DNA of 64,000 nucleotides from Ihuprevotella massiliensis (lineage in GTDB: Bacteria > Bacteroidota > Bacteroidia > Bacteroidales > Bacteroidaceae). Shown here piece after piece: positions 56,124 to 64,000 of this stretch (position 1 is the first letter of the stretch; each line of letters starts with the position of its first letter). Below the pieces are notes generated by a model, which saw nothing but the letters and a program-made list of their open reading frames with translations, searched no databases and had not been told where the DNA came from. The stretch lies in assembly GCA_900095835.1 (NCBI GenBank), contig LT608321.1:352373-416372 (forward strand), read 5' to 3'. The position numbers and the translations under genes are program-made.

Positions 56124-57428
56124 ATGTCTCCGTTAAAACTCTCCGAACTAAACCATCTTGTTCAGCAAGTGTTGAGCTTGCAATTTTCTGACACCTATTG
56201 GGTGGTAGCAGAAATTTCAGAGTGTCGAGAGGCTTCTAATGGTCATTGCTATCTTGAGCTAGTAGAAAAAGACGAAGAAAAAGCAGGAAGCTTCACGGCT
56301 AAAGCCCGTGCAAACATTTGGAGAAATGTATGGCAGCAAATAAAGTTTAACTTTGCCCGTGAAACAGGTCGTGCTTTGGGTGCTGGGCTGAAGATTTTAG
56401 CTGAAGTGTCCGTGCAATTTCATGAGGTGTATGGATTTTCACTCACCATTCATGACATTGACTCCACTTATACGCTAGGAGAACAGCAAAAGAAACGACA
56501 AATCATTCTCCAACAATTGGAGGAAGATGGTGTGCTGACCCTTAACAAAGAATTGGAACTACCAGCTGTCATTCAGCGTATTGCAGTGATCAGTGCAGCT
56601 GGTGCAGCAGGCTATGGAGACTTTATGAACCAGTTGGAACAATCTGGCTTTAACTTTCAAACTCGTTTGTTTCCTGCTACCATGCAAGGTGCACTCGTTG
56701 CTGAATCAGTGATAAATGCCCTCGACCTCATTGCTGCCGACCAAGAAAAATGGGATGTAGTCGTTCTCATTCGTGGAGGTGGAGCTACAAGTGATTTAGA
56801 CGGATACGAGAACTACGACCTCGCAGCTAATGTTGCGCAGTTTCCTCTCCCTATACTCACAGGAATCGGGCACGAACGCGACGACACGGTGGTAGACTTT
56901 GTAGCACATACACGATGCAAGACCCCAACGGCTGTAGCTGCTTTCTTGATCGAACGAATGCAAAATGTGCATGCAGTGATAGAGAACTTACGCGAACGCC
57001 TGAACCGAGCTACAATGGACTATCTGCAGATGCTTCAGTTACGCTTTGAACGCTTAGGGCAACGATATTCCACTGCTGCTATCAACTTTGTAAATCGACA
57101 ACAACAAGTGCATCATCGCTTGGCACAACGGATTTCAGCAGGGATTCACGAACAACTTTACTCGCAATCTCAGCATTTGCAAACCGTAGCTTCTCGCTTG
57201 CAAACCAACACCCACCTACTAATTGAGCGTAAAGAGCATCAGTTATCACTCTTTGCACAAACACTTCGTTGGGCTGATCCACAACGCACTTTGGCAATGG
57301 GATACTCTATTACTTACACGTCTGACGGAAAACTATTGAGCGCTGCTAGTGCTCTTCCACCAGGAACGGGACTTCGCACAGTTGTTGCTGATGGAGAAGT
57401 CTGGAGTACTATAAACGAAATCTCATAA
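56124..57428 (+). CDS. xseA: exodeoxyribonuclease VII large subunit
   Basis: 434 residues. N-terminal OB fold (TYWVVAEISECREASNGHCY), central catalytic region (IAVISAAGAAGYGDFMNQLE; VVLIRGGGATSDLDGYENYD; GIGHERDDTVVDFVAHTRCK with the catalytic-type D and R), then a long coiled coil (about residues 280-390). Degrades single-stranded DNA in both directions with XseB, encoded 34 bases downstream. Confidence 0.95.
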   Translation: MSPLKLSELNHLVQQVLSLQFSDTYWVVAEISECREASNGHCYLELVEKDEEKAGSFTAKARANIWRNVWQQIKFNFARETGRALGAGLKILAEVSVQFHEVYGFSLTIHDIDSTYTLGEQQKKRQIILQQLEEDGVLTLNKELELPAVIQRIAVISAAGAAGYGDFMNQLEQSGFNFQTRLFPATMQGALVAESVINALDLIAADQEKWDVVVLIRGGGATSDLDGYENYDLAANVAQFPLPILTGIGHERDDTVVDFVAHTRCKTPTAVAAFLIERMQNVHAVIENLRERLNRATMDYLQMLQLRFERLGQRYSTAAINFVNRQQQVHHRLAQRISAGIHEQLYSQSQHLQTVASRLQTNTHLLIERKEHQLSLFAQTLRWADPQRTLAMGYSITYTSDGKLLSAASALPPGTGLRTVVADGEVWSTINEIS

Positions 57429-57462
57429 CGAAACATTAAGCTCCCTACCTTTCATTCTAGAT

Positions 57463-57660
57463 ATGGCTAAAAAGTCTGCACTTTCCTATGAGGAAGCACT
57501 CTCCGAATTGGAGAGTATAGTCACAGCTATCGAAAGCGGTGACTTACCCATTGACCAACTCACCCCACGCTTGGCACGTGCGCAAGAACTTCTTGCCTGC
57601 TGCAAACAACAACTCGAAAAAGTAAATACAGACGTAAAGAAGATTCTCGAACATGAGTAA
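57463..57660 (+). CDS. xseB: exodeoxyribonuclease VII small subunit
   Basis: 65 residues. Helical family signature [20 protein letters not shown] and [18 protein letters not shown]. Binds along the XseA coiled coil. Its end overlaps the trmB start by eight bases. Confidence 0.94.
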   Translation: MAKKSALSYEEALSELESIVTAIESGDLPIDQLTPRLARAQELLACCKQQLEKVNTDVKKILEHE

Positions 57661-58429
57661 GAATAAATTGGCAAAATTTGCCGAGATGGCAAGCTACGAT
57701 CATGTCATTGAAGCCCCATTTCAAACACCTGATACTCCTTATCATCCATTGCGTGGTAAATGGCATGCAGAGTTTTTTAAGAATGACAATCCAATCGTTC
57801 TCGAACTCGGTTGTGGACGTGGAGAATACTGTGTAGGCTTAGGGCGCATGTTCCCTAACAAAAACTTTATTGGTGTGGATATCAAGGGTGCCCGCATGTA
57901 CACAGGAGCCACTGAAGCCAAGAATGAAGGATTGACGAACGTGGGATTCCTGCGTACTCACATTGAATTTATAGACAAATTCTTTACCCCAAACGAAGTC
58001 GCTGAAATATGGCTCACTTTCTCTGATCCTCAAATGAGAAAAGCCACCAAACGACTAACGTCCACCCATTTCTTGGAGCGTTACCGCCGATTGTTACAAG
58101 ACAACGGTATAGTACACCTAAAGACGGACTCTAATTTTCTCTATACCTATACTTCTTGCATGGTAGAAGCCAATCATTTACCAGTGCTTTTCCAAACAGA
58201 TGATTTGTACCACACACTTTCTGCTGAGGAAGACGCGGAGGTGAAAGAGATTCTAGGCATTCGCACTTATTATGAGCAACAATGGATTGACCGCGGGCTC
58301 AACATCAAGTATCTAAAGTTCCGCTTGCCTCAAGATGGAAATCTCATAGAACCTGAAGTTGAAATTGAACTAGACGACTATCGTTCCTACAACCGCAGTA
58401 AACGTTCTGGATTGACAACTAGTAAGTAA
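57653..58429 (+). CDS. trmB: tRNA (guanine-46-N7)-methyltransferase
   Basis: 258 residues. SAM-binding motif [15 protein letters not shown], then [13 protein letters not shown] (the family's FPDPWPK region, here FSDPQMRK) and [14 protein letters not shown]. Uses SAM to form m7G46 in the tRNA variable loop. The eight-base overlap couples it with xseB. Confidence 0.93.
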   Translation: MSKNKLAKFAEMASYDHVIEAPFQTPDTPYHPLRGKWHAEFFKNDNPIVLELGCGRGEYCVGLGRMFPNKNFIGVDIKGARMYTGATEAKNEGLTNVGFLRTHIEFIDKFFTPNEVAEIWLTFSDPQMRKATKRLTSTHFLERYRRLLQDNGIVHLKTDSNFLYTYTSCMVEANHLPVLFQTDDLYHTLSAEEDAEVKEILGIRTYYEQQWIDRGLNIKYLKFRLPQDGNLIEPEVEIELDDYRSYNRSKRSGLTTSK

Positions 58430-58481
58430 TTCCTATTTCAACGAAAAGTCACAACAAATATTCATCTCAACTCTGAATTAT

Positions 58482-58784
58482 ATGCTCAAACATATTGTTA
58501 TGTGGCGCTACAAAGATGGCGCAGAAGGTAAAAGTTCGCAAGAACACGCTCAATGGATGAAACAAAACCTCGAAGCTCTCGTTGGCGTAGTCCCTGAAAT
58601 CCAAAGTCTAGAGTACGGCATTGACGAAATGTCCACCCCAGCCTCATATCACGGCGTACTCACTGTGGTTGTTGCAGATGCAGAAGCGTTGAAGTGCTAT
58701 GCAAACCACCCAGAACACCTCAAGATTGTGGATTATGCAAGCAAAGTCACAGAGAGTCGAGTAGTCGTAGATTATACTCTCTAA
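58482..58784 (+). CDS. Dabb-family (stress-responsive alpha/beta barrel) protein
   Basis: 100 residues. LKHIVMWRYKDGA at the N-terminus, conserved YGVLTVVV-like strand (YHGVLTVVVADAEALKCYA) and NHPEHLKIVDY are Dabb-domain features; such proteins form ferredoxin-like dimers. No enzymatic role can be assigned. 29 bases before the Mrp gene. Confidence 0.85.
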   Translation: MLKHIVMWRYKDGAEGKSSQEHAQWMKQNLEALVGVVPEIQSLEYGIDEMSTPASYHGVLTVVVADAEALKCYANHPEHLKIVDYASKVTESRVVVDYTL

Positions 58785-58813
58785 ACCTAAAATACAGACA
58801 TAACTAACTAATC

Positions 58814-59935
58814 ATGACGCTATATCCAAAACTCATCACCGACATTCTCGCAACTGTTCGCTATCCAGGCAACGGTAAAAACATTATTGAGGCGGAAATG
58901 CTCTATGATGACCCTCGTATCGATGGGATGAAAGTGAGTTTTTCTATCGTATTTGATAAGAATCCAGACCCATTCATGAAGAGTCTTTTCAAATCTATAG
59001 AGTCCACTATTCATCGTGAAATAAGTCCTGACGTAGAAGTCACTATTACTCCCCAATATCGCTTAGCAGAACGTCCAGAGGCTGGTAAACTTTTACCCCA
59101 AGTAAAGAATATTATCGCAGTAAGTTCTGGTAAAGGCGGCGTAGGCAAAAGCACTGTCTCCGCTAATCTAGCAGTAGCTCTTGCTGCACAAGGTTATAAG
59201 GTAGGACTTCTCGACGCAGATGTCTTCGGACCTTCTATGCCCAAGATGTTTAGTTTAGAAAACGAAGCTATCTATGCACACATCGTTGAAGGTAGACAAC
59301 TTTTGATTCCTGCGTTGAAATACGGGGTAAAACTCTTATCCGTTGGATTCTTTGTCAATCCTGAGACTGCCACTCTTTGGCGTGGTTCGATGGCTTCCAA
59401 CACGTTGAAGCAGCTTATTGCTGATGCAGACTGGGGAGAACTCGACTATCTCATACTCGACACTCCTCCTGGTACCAGTGACATTCATTTGACTCTTCTT
59501 CAAACATTAGCAATTACAGGTGCTGTCATTGTTTCCACTCCGCAACAAGTGGCTTTGGCAGATGCGAGAAAGGGCATCGACATGTATCGCAATGAGAAAG
59601 TGAACGTGCCTATCTTAGGACTGGTAGAAAATATGGCATGGTTCACCCCTGCTGAGCTCCCAGAAAATAAATACTACATTTTTGGAAAAGAAGGTGCAAC
59701 ACGATTGGCAGAAGAGCTTGATGCACCAGTTTTAGCTCAAATTCCCATTGTACAAAGTATTTGTGATGGAGGGGACAACGGAGAGCCAGTAGCACTCAAT
59801 CCAAATACTATCACAGGTCAAGCATTTGCTCACCTTGCACAACGCGTAGTAGAGGAAACCGAGCGCCGCAACCGAGAACTAGCACCTACTCAAGTGGTTG
59901 AAATTGAAGTTAAACGTGCGGAGGATCTAAAATAA
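58814..59935 (+). CDS. Mrp/ApbC Fe-S cluster carrier ATPase
   Basis: 373 residues. N-terminal MIP18/DUF59-type domain (residues about 1-90) followed by the deviant Walker A P-loop SSGKGGVGKSTVSANLAVAL, LDADVFGPSMPKMF, and LILDTPPGTSDIHLTLLQ. Loads or transfers Fe-S clusters to apo-proteins; the CxxC pair found in many ApbC proteins is not visible, so cluster binding may differ. Followed by a strong terminator. Confidence 0.92.
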   Translation: MTLYPKLITDILATVRYPGNGKNIIEAEMLYDDPRIDGMKVSFSIVFDKNPDPFMKSLFKSIESTIHREISPDVEVTITPQYRLAERPEAGKLLPQVKNIIAVSSGKGGVGKSTVSANLAVALAAQGYKVGLLDADVFGPSMPKMFSLENEAIYAHIVEGRQLLIPALKYGVKLLSVGFFVNPETATLWRGSMASNTLKQLIADADWGELDYLILDTPPGTSDIHLTLLQTLAITGAVIVSTPQQVALADARKGIDMYRNEKVNVPILGLVENMAWFTPAELPENKYYIFGKEGATRLAEELDAPVLAQIPIVQSICDGGDNGEPVALNPNTITGQAFAHLAQRVVEETERRNRELAPTQVVEIEVKRAEDLK

Positions 59936-60058
59936 ACAGGCTCTGTTTAACCGTCCTCCTACTGCCTTACATTAGTAACAACCGAGTAAAAAATTACGCA
60001 TCGCGCATATCTCTCAGAGTGCGTGCGGCTAAAACTACATTCAAATGTAGTATTAATT

Positions 60059-60103
60059 CCCGACAGCCTATTTCCCTAGAGAAATACCTGTCGGGATTTT
60101 TTT
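60059..60103 (+). terminator. terminator after the Mrp gene
   Basis: CCCGACAG / CTGTCGGG (60059-60066, 60088-60095) with an inner ATTTC/GAAAT pairing, then a run of seven T. Confidence 0.85.
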
Positions 60104-60175
60104 GCTCTTGCGCAGAAAAAAAACATCTGCGCAGAAGTTCTCACCAAAAACAACGCTACAACCACATTTTTTTCG

Positions 60176-60183
60176 TAAATTCG
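60176..60183 (+). promoter_or_regulatory. -7 box for map
   Basis: TAAATTCG, one base off consensus, 96 bases before the ATG. Confidence 0.35.
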
Positions 60184-60279
60184 CGGTAAACTAAGCGGAG
60201 AACACAGTTTCTGTCCACCAAGAACAACTTTTATTCTTGTAAAGTACACTGCATTCCTCTCCCTCATAGTTCATAAACA

Positions 60280-61137
60280 ATGGCTAGAGCAAATCAAAAA
60301 ACTTGGATTGTTCCTGAAGGAATCACACCTACAGAGCTAGATCTAAAGGTATTAGAATATCAAGAGAAGGGCTTTATTGTACCCTCTCGCCAACTTATTA
60401 AGACGCCTGAACAAATAGAAGGTATCCGCCGTGCTGGAGTCATCAATACTGGTGCACTAGACTTGGTAGCAAAGTCCATCAAAGAGGACATGTCTACCGC
60501 TGAAATTGATAGACTTGTAGCTGAATATATTGCAGACAATGGGGCTATTGCAGCTTGTCTTGGATATGAAGGATTTCCCAAAAGCTGTTGCACTAGTATC
60601 AACGAGGTGGTTTGTCATGGCATTCCCTCTGACGAAGAACTTTTGTGGGATGGCGACATCATCAATGTCGATGTTACCACCATCAAAGATGGCTACTATG
60701 CTGATGCGTCTCGCATGTTTATGATAGGTAATGTTGAGCCAAAGGTTAAAAAGTTGGTGGAAGACACCAAACGCTGCCTTGAAATCGGTGCAGAAGCTGC
60801 TCGTCCTTGGGGCTTTGTAGGCGATATTGGTCGTGCAATAGAAAAGTATGCTAAACCTAAAGGCTACAGCATCGTACGCGACCTAGCTGGTCATGGTGTC
60901 GGTCTAGAGTTTCATGAAGATCCAGTGGTAGATCACTATGATACGCACCATCGTGGCATGCTTCTTGTTCCAGGTATGGTCTTCACCATCGAACCGATGA
61001 TTAACATGGGGGTACCCGATGTCTTCATCGATGAAGAAGACGGCTGGACAGTTGTGACAGAAGACGAATTGCCTTCAGCACAATGGGAACACACATTCCT
61101 CGTTACAGAAACAGGATTGGAGATTCTCACCCACTAA
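60280..61137 (+). CDS. map: methionine aminopeptidase, type I
   Basis: 285 residues, about 20-30 longer than E. coli Map because of an N-terminal extension (residues 1-38). Metal ligands in NVDVTTIKDGYYADASRMF (two Asp), GHGVGLEFHEDP (His), FTIEPMINMG (Glu), and SAQWEHTFLVTE (Glu). Removes the initiator methionine from new proteins. tsaD starts 26 bases downstream. Confidence 0.95.
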   Translation: MARANQKTWIVPEGITPTELDLKVLEYQEKGFIVPSRQLIKTPEQIEGIRRAGVINTGALDLVAKSIKEDMSTAEIDRLVAEYIADNGAIAACLGYEGFPKSCCTSINEVVCHGIPSDEELLWDGDIINVDVTTIKDGYYADASRMFMIGNVEPKVKKLVEDTKRCLEIGAEAARPWGFVGDIGRAIEKYAKPKGYSIVRDLAGHGVGLEFHEDPVVDHYDTHHRGMLLVPGMVFTIEPMINMGVPDVFIDEEDGWTVVTEDELPSAQWEHTFLVTETGLEILTH

Positions 61138-61163
61138 TACCCACTTTTTTTACTTTCATTCTT

Positions 61164-62183
61164 ATGCCTATCACACTTCTCGCTATAGAATCTAGTTGCG
61201 ACGACACTTCTGCTGCAGTGATGCGCGATGGGATGTTGCTCAGCAACGTTACTGCTTCTCAAGCTGTGCATGAAATGTATGGTGGTGTTGTACCAGAATT
61301 AGCTAGTCGCGCTCACCAACAAAACATTGTTCCCGTGGTTGATGCTGCGCTCAAGCAAGCTGAAGTAGATAAATCAGAACTTTCTGCTATCGCAGTAACC
61401 CTTGGTCCTGGACTTATGGGTAGTTTGCTCGTAGGAGTAAGCTTTGCCAAAGGTCTTGCAGCAAGTCTTGGAATTCCGCTCATTGACGTCAACCATCTCC
61501 ATGGTCATATTTTGGCGCATTTCATTCAGACACCAGATGAACAAAAGGAAGTCCCTCCCTACCCCTTCCTTTGTTTACTCGTAAGTGGTGGAAATTCACA
61601 AATTGTTAAGGTGAACGCACACAATGATTTTGAGGTGCTTGGACAAACTATTGACGACGCTGCCGGCGAAGCTATCGATAAATGTTCTAAAGTAATGGGA
61701 CTTGGCTATCCTGGTGGTCCTATTATTGACAGAATGGCACGCCAAGGAAATCCTAAGGCTTTCACTTTTGCAAAACCGAATCTCCCTGGCTACGACTATA
61801 GTTTCTCAGGACTCAAAACCTCTTTCCTCTATTTCTTACGCGATAAGATTGCAGAGAACCCCAACTTCATTGAAGAAAACAAAAACGACTTAGCTGCGTC
61901 ACTTGAAGCCACCATCATTGACATCTTGATGAAGAAGCTAAAACAAGCCGCCAAGGACACAGGTATCAAGCATGTGGCTCTTGCCGGTGGCGTCAGTGCA
62001 AATAGCGCACTACGCAAAGCCTTTCAAGACATGGAGGAAAAGGGAATCTGGAAGATTTATATCCCCAAATTCTCTTATACCACCGACAATGCGGCAATGA
62101 TTGCCATGAGTGGACATTATCGCTACCTAGATGGTGAGTTTTGTTCACTTGACAAACCCGCATTTTCTCGTACAGTATTCTAA
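61164..62183 (+). CDS. tsaD: tRNA threonylcarbamoyltransferase TsaD
   Basis: 339 residues from the ATG at 61164; the open frame overlaps map but the family starts at LLAIESSCDDTSAAV. Metal-binding HLHGHILAH, nucleotide-binding LLVSGGNSQIV, and LAGGVSANSALRKAF. Makes the t6A37 modification of ANN-decoding tRNAs together with TsaBCE, which are not in this window. Confidence 0.96.
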   Translation: MPITLLAIESSCDDTSAAVMRDGMLLSNVTASQAVHEMYGGVVPELASRAHQQNIVPVVDAALKQAEVDKSELSAIAVTLGPGLMGSLLVGVSFAKGLAASLGIPLIDVNHLHGHILAHFIQTPDEQKEVPPYPFLCLLVSGGNSQIVKVNAHNDFEVLGQTIDDAAGEAIDKCSKVMGLGYPGGPIIDRMARQGNPKAFTFAKPNLPGYDYSFSGLKTSFLYFLRDKIAENPNFIEENKNDLAASLEATIIDILMKKLKQAAKDTGIKHVALAGGVSANSALRKAFQDMEEKGIWKIYIPKFSYTTDNAAMIAMSGHYRYLDGEFCSLDKPAFSRTVF

Positions 62184-62217
62184 CTTATTCATTCATCCAT
62201 ACCCCATCTCACATCTT

Positions 62218-62736
62218 ATGGACTTAGATTTGAAAGTTGTCAGCAAGGAAGTAAATGAAATCCTCTGGCGTAATCACCAAACTCTCTCTGTAGCTGAAAG
62301 CTGCACCTCTGGTCGTATTGCAAGTGTCATCACTGCAGTTCCAGGTTCTTCGCAATATTTCAAAGGTGGTGTTATAGCTTACGCCAACGAAGTTAAAATA
62401 AACCTCCTCGGTGTTGACGCACAGATTATCGAAGAGAAGACACCTGTGTGTGAAGAAGTCGCAGTGCAAATGGCACAAGGCGCACGCAAAACCTTTGGAA
62501 CGGACTATTCTGTTTCTGTAACAGGATTTGCGGGTCCTGGTGGTCACGACTCTGGCAAAAATTCAGTTTTAGTAGGTACTATCTGGATTGCCGTGGCTTC
62601 TTCTACTAACGTAAAAACTGTCATGCTAGAAGAAGACAACGGTCGTGACAAGAATTTGGCTTCTGCTACATCAACTGCTATGCACTTGCTTCTCACTCTT
62701 TTGAGAGAAGAGCTCGGAGAAGGTGAAGAAGCCTAA
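62218..62736 (+). CDS. CinA-type nicotinamide-nucleotide amidohydrolase (PncC domain)
   Basis: 172 residues from the ATG at 62218. Only the CinA C-terminal domain: VAESCTSGRIASVITAVPGS, YFKGGVIAYANEVKINLLGV, VTGFAGPGGHDSGKNSVLVG. Deamidates NMN to nicotinic acid mononucleotide in the pyridine-nucleotide cycle; the competence-associated N-terminal domain is absent. 34 bases after tsaD. Confidence 0.9.
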   Translation: MDLDLKVVSKEVNEILWRNHQTLSVAESCTSGRIASVITAVPGSSQYFKGGVIAYANEVKINLLGVDAQIIEEKTPVCEEVAVQMAQGARKTFGTDYSVSVTGFAGPGGHDSGKNSVLVGTIWIAVASSTNVKTVMLEEDNGRDKNLASATSTAMHLLLTLLREELGEGEEA

Positions 62737-62774
62737 TTGCCCATGAATATATTTGTCATTGTGACAAAAACAGT

Positions 62775-62819
62775 AAGCGTCGCATCTTATATTAAGTATA
62801 AGATGCGACGCTTTTTTTT
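62775..62819 (+). terminator. terminator after the CinA-type gene
   Basis: Perfect 17-bp stem (AAGCGTCGCATCTTATA at 62775-62791; complement 62797-62813), five-base loop, eight T. Confidence 0.9.
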
Positions 62820-62964
62820 GCTGCTATTGTCCGCCTCCAAAAAGCCAAAGAGATAGGAGAAACTGTAGAAAAAGGAAATACTTGTAAAAGAGAGATTATA
62901 TTGATAAAGGGTGGCACTAATAATGAAAAAGAAAATGCCACAAAGCTACAGGAGAGCGAAAACA

Positions 62965-63004
62965 ATTATTGCTACCTAGTAGTAAATTACGAGGTAGCAA
63001 TAAT
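62965..63004 (-). terminator. yebC terminator
   Basis: Perfect 13-bp stem ATTATTGCTACCT / AGGTAGCAATAAT; the minus strand continues into TGTTTTCG. 37 bases after the yebC stop. Confidence 0.65.
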
Positions 63005-63040
63005 ATGATTGAGAAACTTGCTCAATAGATTTATACAAGA

Positions 63041-63772
63041 TTACTCTTCTTCGGGCTTCATGTTGGTGTAAACATTCTGCACGTCATCAAAGTCTTCAAG
63101 ACGTTCTACCATCTTGTCGAGAGTTTCGCGCTGCTCAGCAGTAACCTCCTTCAGGTCATTGGGAATGTAAGTGAACTCAGCACTTACAATCTCAAAACCT
63201 TCGGCTTCTAGGTGCTTTTGGATTTCACTAAAAGCTTTTGGGTCACCATAAATAGTCACGCTACCTTCTTCTTCATCTTCATCAAACTCATCTTCTACGC
63301 CATAATCAATGAGATCCAAGATGAGTTCTTCCATATCAAGACCTTCTTTGTGTTTGAAAGCAAAGACACACTTATGATCGAAGAGGAAAGCCAATGAGCC
63401 CATTGTGCCAAGGTTTCCGCTAAACTTATTGAAAACAGAACGAACGTCACCAACTGTACGAGTTGGATTATCTGTAAGAGTGTCTACGAACACAGCAATA
63501 CCATGAGGACCATATCCTTCATAGGTCATTGTCTTGTAGTCACTTTGGTCCTTACCCATCGCATTTTTGATGGCACGATCAATGTTATCCTTTGGCATAT
63601 TCTCGCGCTTCGCGGTAGCAATGATGGCACGGAGCGTGGGATTCGTGTCAGGATCTGGACCGCCACCCTTTACAGCAACGGCGATTTGTTTACCAATCTT
63701 TGTGAAGGTTCGAGCCATGTGTCCCCAACGCTTCATCTTTGCGGCTTTACGATATTCAAATGCTCTTCCCAT
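63041..63772 (-). CDS. YebC/PmpR-family protein
   Basis: 243 residues. MGRAFEYRKAAKMKRWGHMA at the start, NMPKDNIDRAIKNA, YEGYGPHGIAVFVDTLTDNP, and a very acidic loop (DEFDEDEEEG). Family members bind DNA or the ribosome; recent work ties YebC to translation of proline-rich stretches, so 'transcriptional regulator' may be the wrong label. It follows pheT on the minus strand. Confidence 0.93.
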   Translation of the reverse strand: MGRAFEYRKAAKMKRWGHMARTFTKIGKQIAVAVKGGGPDPDTNPTLRAIIATAKRENMPKDNIDRAIKNAMGKDQSDYKTMTYEGYGPHGIAVFVDTLTDNPTRTVGDVRSVFNKFSGNLGTMGSLAFLFDHKCVFAFKHKEGLDMEELILDLIDYGVEDEFDEDEEEGSVTIYGDPKAFSEIQKHLEAEGFEIVSAEFTYIPNDLKEVTAEQRETLDKMVERLEDFDDVQNVYTNMKPEEE

Positions 63773-63896
63773 AGGAATCTATTTGTTTATGTGATTGTTT
63801 GGTCTTATGATAACCACTTCTCCATGTAATGCCACCAGAAAACAAGAACTGAGGGCATAACAGGAAGAAATGAGTGGATTTTCTATAGTTGCAAGA

Positions 63897-64000
63897 TTAT
63901 CCTCGCAGTACAGCACCAAGCTGTTGTTCAAGTTGCTTTATAATCTTTGCCATGATACTTTCAGTTTGCTTGTCGTTCATGGTTTTGCTTTCATCTTGCA
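63897..64000 (-). CDS. pheT: phenylalanyl-tRNA synthetase beta subunit, C-terminal end
   Basis: Only the last 33 full codons are in the window; the gene enters from the right edge. The reverse-strand frame reads QDESKTMNDKQTESIMAKII and KQLEQQLGAVLRG, then TAA at 63897-63899. This is the tail of the FDX-ACB anticodon-binding domain of PheT (family ending 'LxDxxxTLxDxxIxxxMxKL...LGAxLR'). The PheT-YebC order on one strand supports the call. Confidence 0.85.
   Translation of the reverse strand, partial: QDESKTMNDKQTESIMAKIIKQLEQQLGAVLRG

Larger units (their letters stand above)
59936..60279. other. gap between the Mrp gene and map
   Basis: No gene. A small hairpin (ACTACATT..AATGTAGT, 60034-60051), the terminator at 60059-60103 and the map -7 box at 60176-60183 account for it. 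Confidence 0.65.
62737..63040. other. gap between convergent genes
   Basis: Two terminators, one for each side (62775-62819 plus; 62965-63004 minus), and about 140 bases of A-rich sequence in which I see no gene. Confidence 0.7.

Overview
The window is chromosomal DNA from a member of the Bacteroidota, order Bacteroidales, most likely Prevotellaceae or a close relative (the family is inference). Evidence for this: a SusC/SusD outer-membrane pair; an ATP synthase operon in the order atpD-atpC-(atpI-like)-atpB-atpE-atpF-atpH-atpA-atpG; an M64 peptidase, LolA-like, DMP19, DUF4468-like and DUF5053-like proteins; and many promoters with the Bacteroidota -7 box TAnnTTTG, often with a TTTG box 19-20 bases upstream. 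Recognisable Shine-Dalgarno sites are rare. Most of the window is housekeeping DNA.

Layout. 1-2.2 kb (minus): start of a secreted Gfo/Idh/MocA (GH109-like) protein, a coiled-coil lipoprotein and ilvE. 2.2-5.7 kb: a long gene-poor stretch, then a decayed prophage piece (tail tape-measure protein cut off after about 300 residues, with two small genes before it), a frameshifted small gene and a DUF5053-like gene. 5.9-7.8 kb (minus): a BadF-type kinase and ribonuclease Z. 8-17.8 kb (plus): M64 peptidase, ftsK, LolA-like, trxB, serS, gdhA, FNT-family transporter. 17.9-21 kb: YitT, secreted nuclease, eIF1/SUI1 protein, YgjP-type peptidase. 21.6-25.3 kb (plus): cyclophilin, SDR reductase, HAD phosphatase, tRNA-Gly, pfkA, leading directly into the nine-gene atp operon (25.3-32.6 kb). 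33-39.5 kb: PAP2, YecH, smpB with DMP19, pyrK-pyrD, dnaG. 40-46.4 kb (minus): DUF4468-like, tRNA-Asp, SusD, SusC, DEDD exonuclease. 46.6-64 kb: kdsA-kdsD, acyltransferase, aspS, YicC, gmk, a sugar transferase/ATP-grasp/HAD trio, xseA-xseB-trmB, Dabb, Mrp, map, tsaD, CinA-type amidase, and on the minus strand yebC behind the end of pheT.

How the genes work together: ATP synthesis; pyrimidine synthesis (pyrK-pyrD form one dehydrogenase); Kdo/LPS precursor synthesis (kdsA, kdsD) near envelope-glycan genes; ribosome rescue (smpB); replication and segregation (dnaG, ftsK); aminoacylation (serS, aspS, pheT); and exonuclease VII (xseA-xseB).

I found no CRISPR array, rRNA, insertion sequence, toxin-antitoxin or defence island, and nothing I would call a convincing new system. 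The best leads are the truncated prophage block with working-looking promoters, a degenerate intergenic repeat present in the four longest gene-free gaps, a promoter-terminator unit with no gene between (possible small RNA) upstream of ilvE, a tRNA-Leu-like relic before xseA, and an orphan SusC/SusD pair whose SusC lacks the usual N-terminal domain. Several start codons were moved downstream because a promoter lies on top of the longest open frame.
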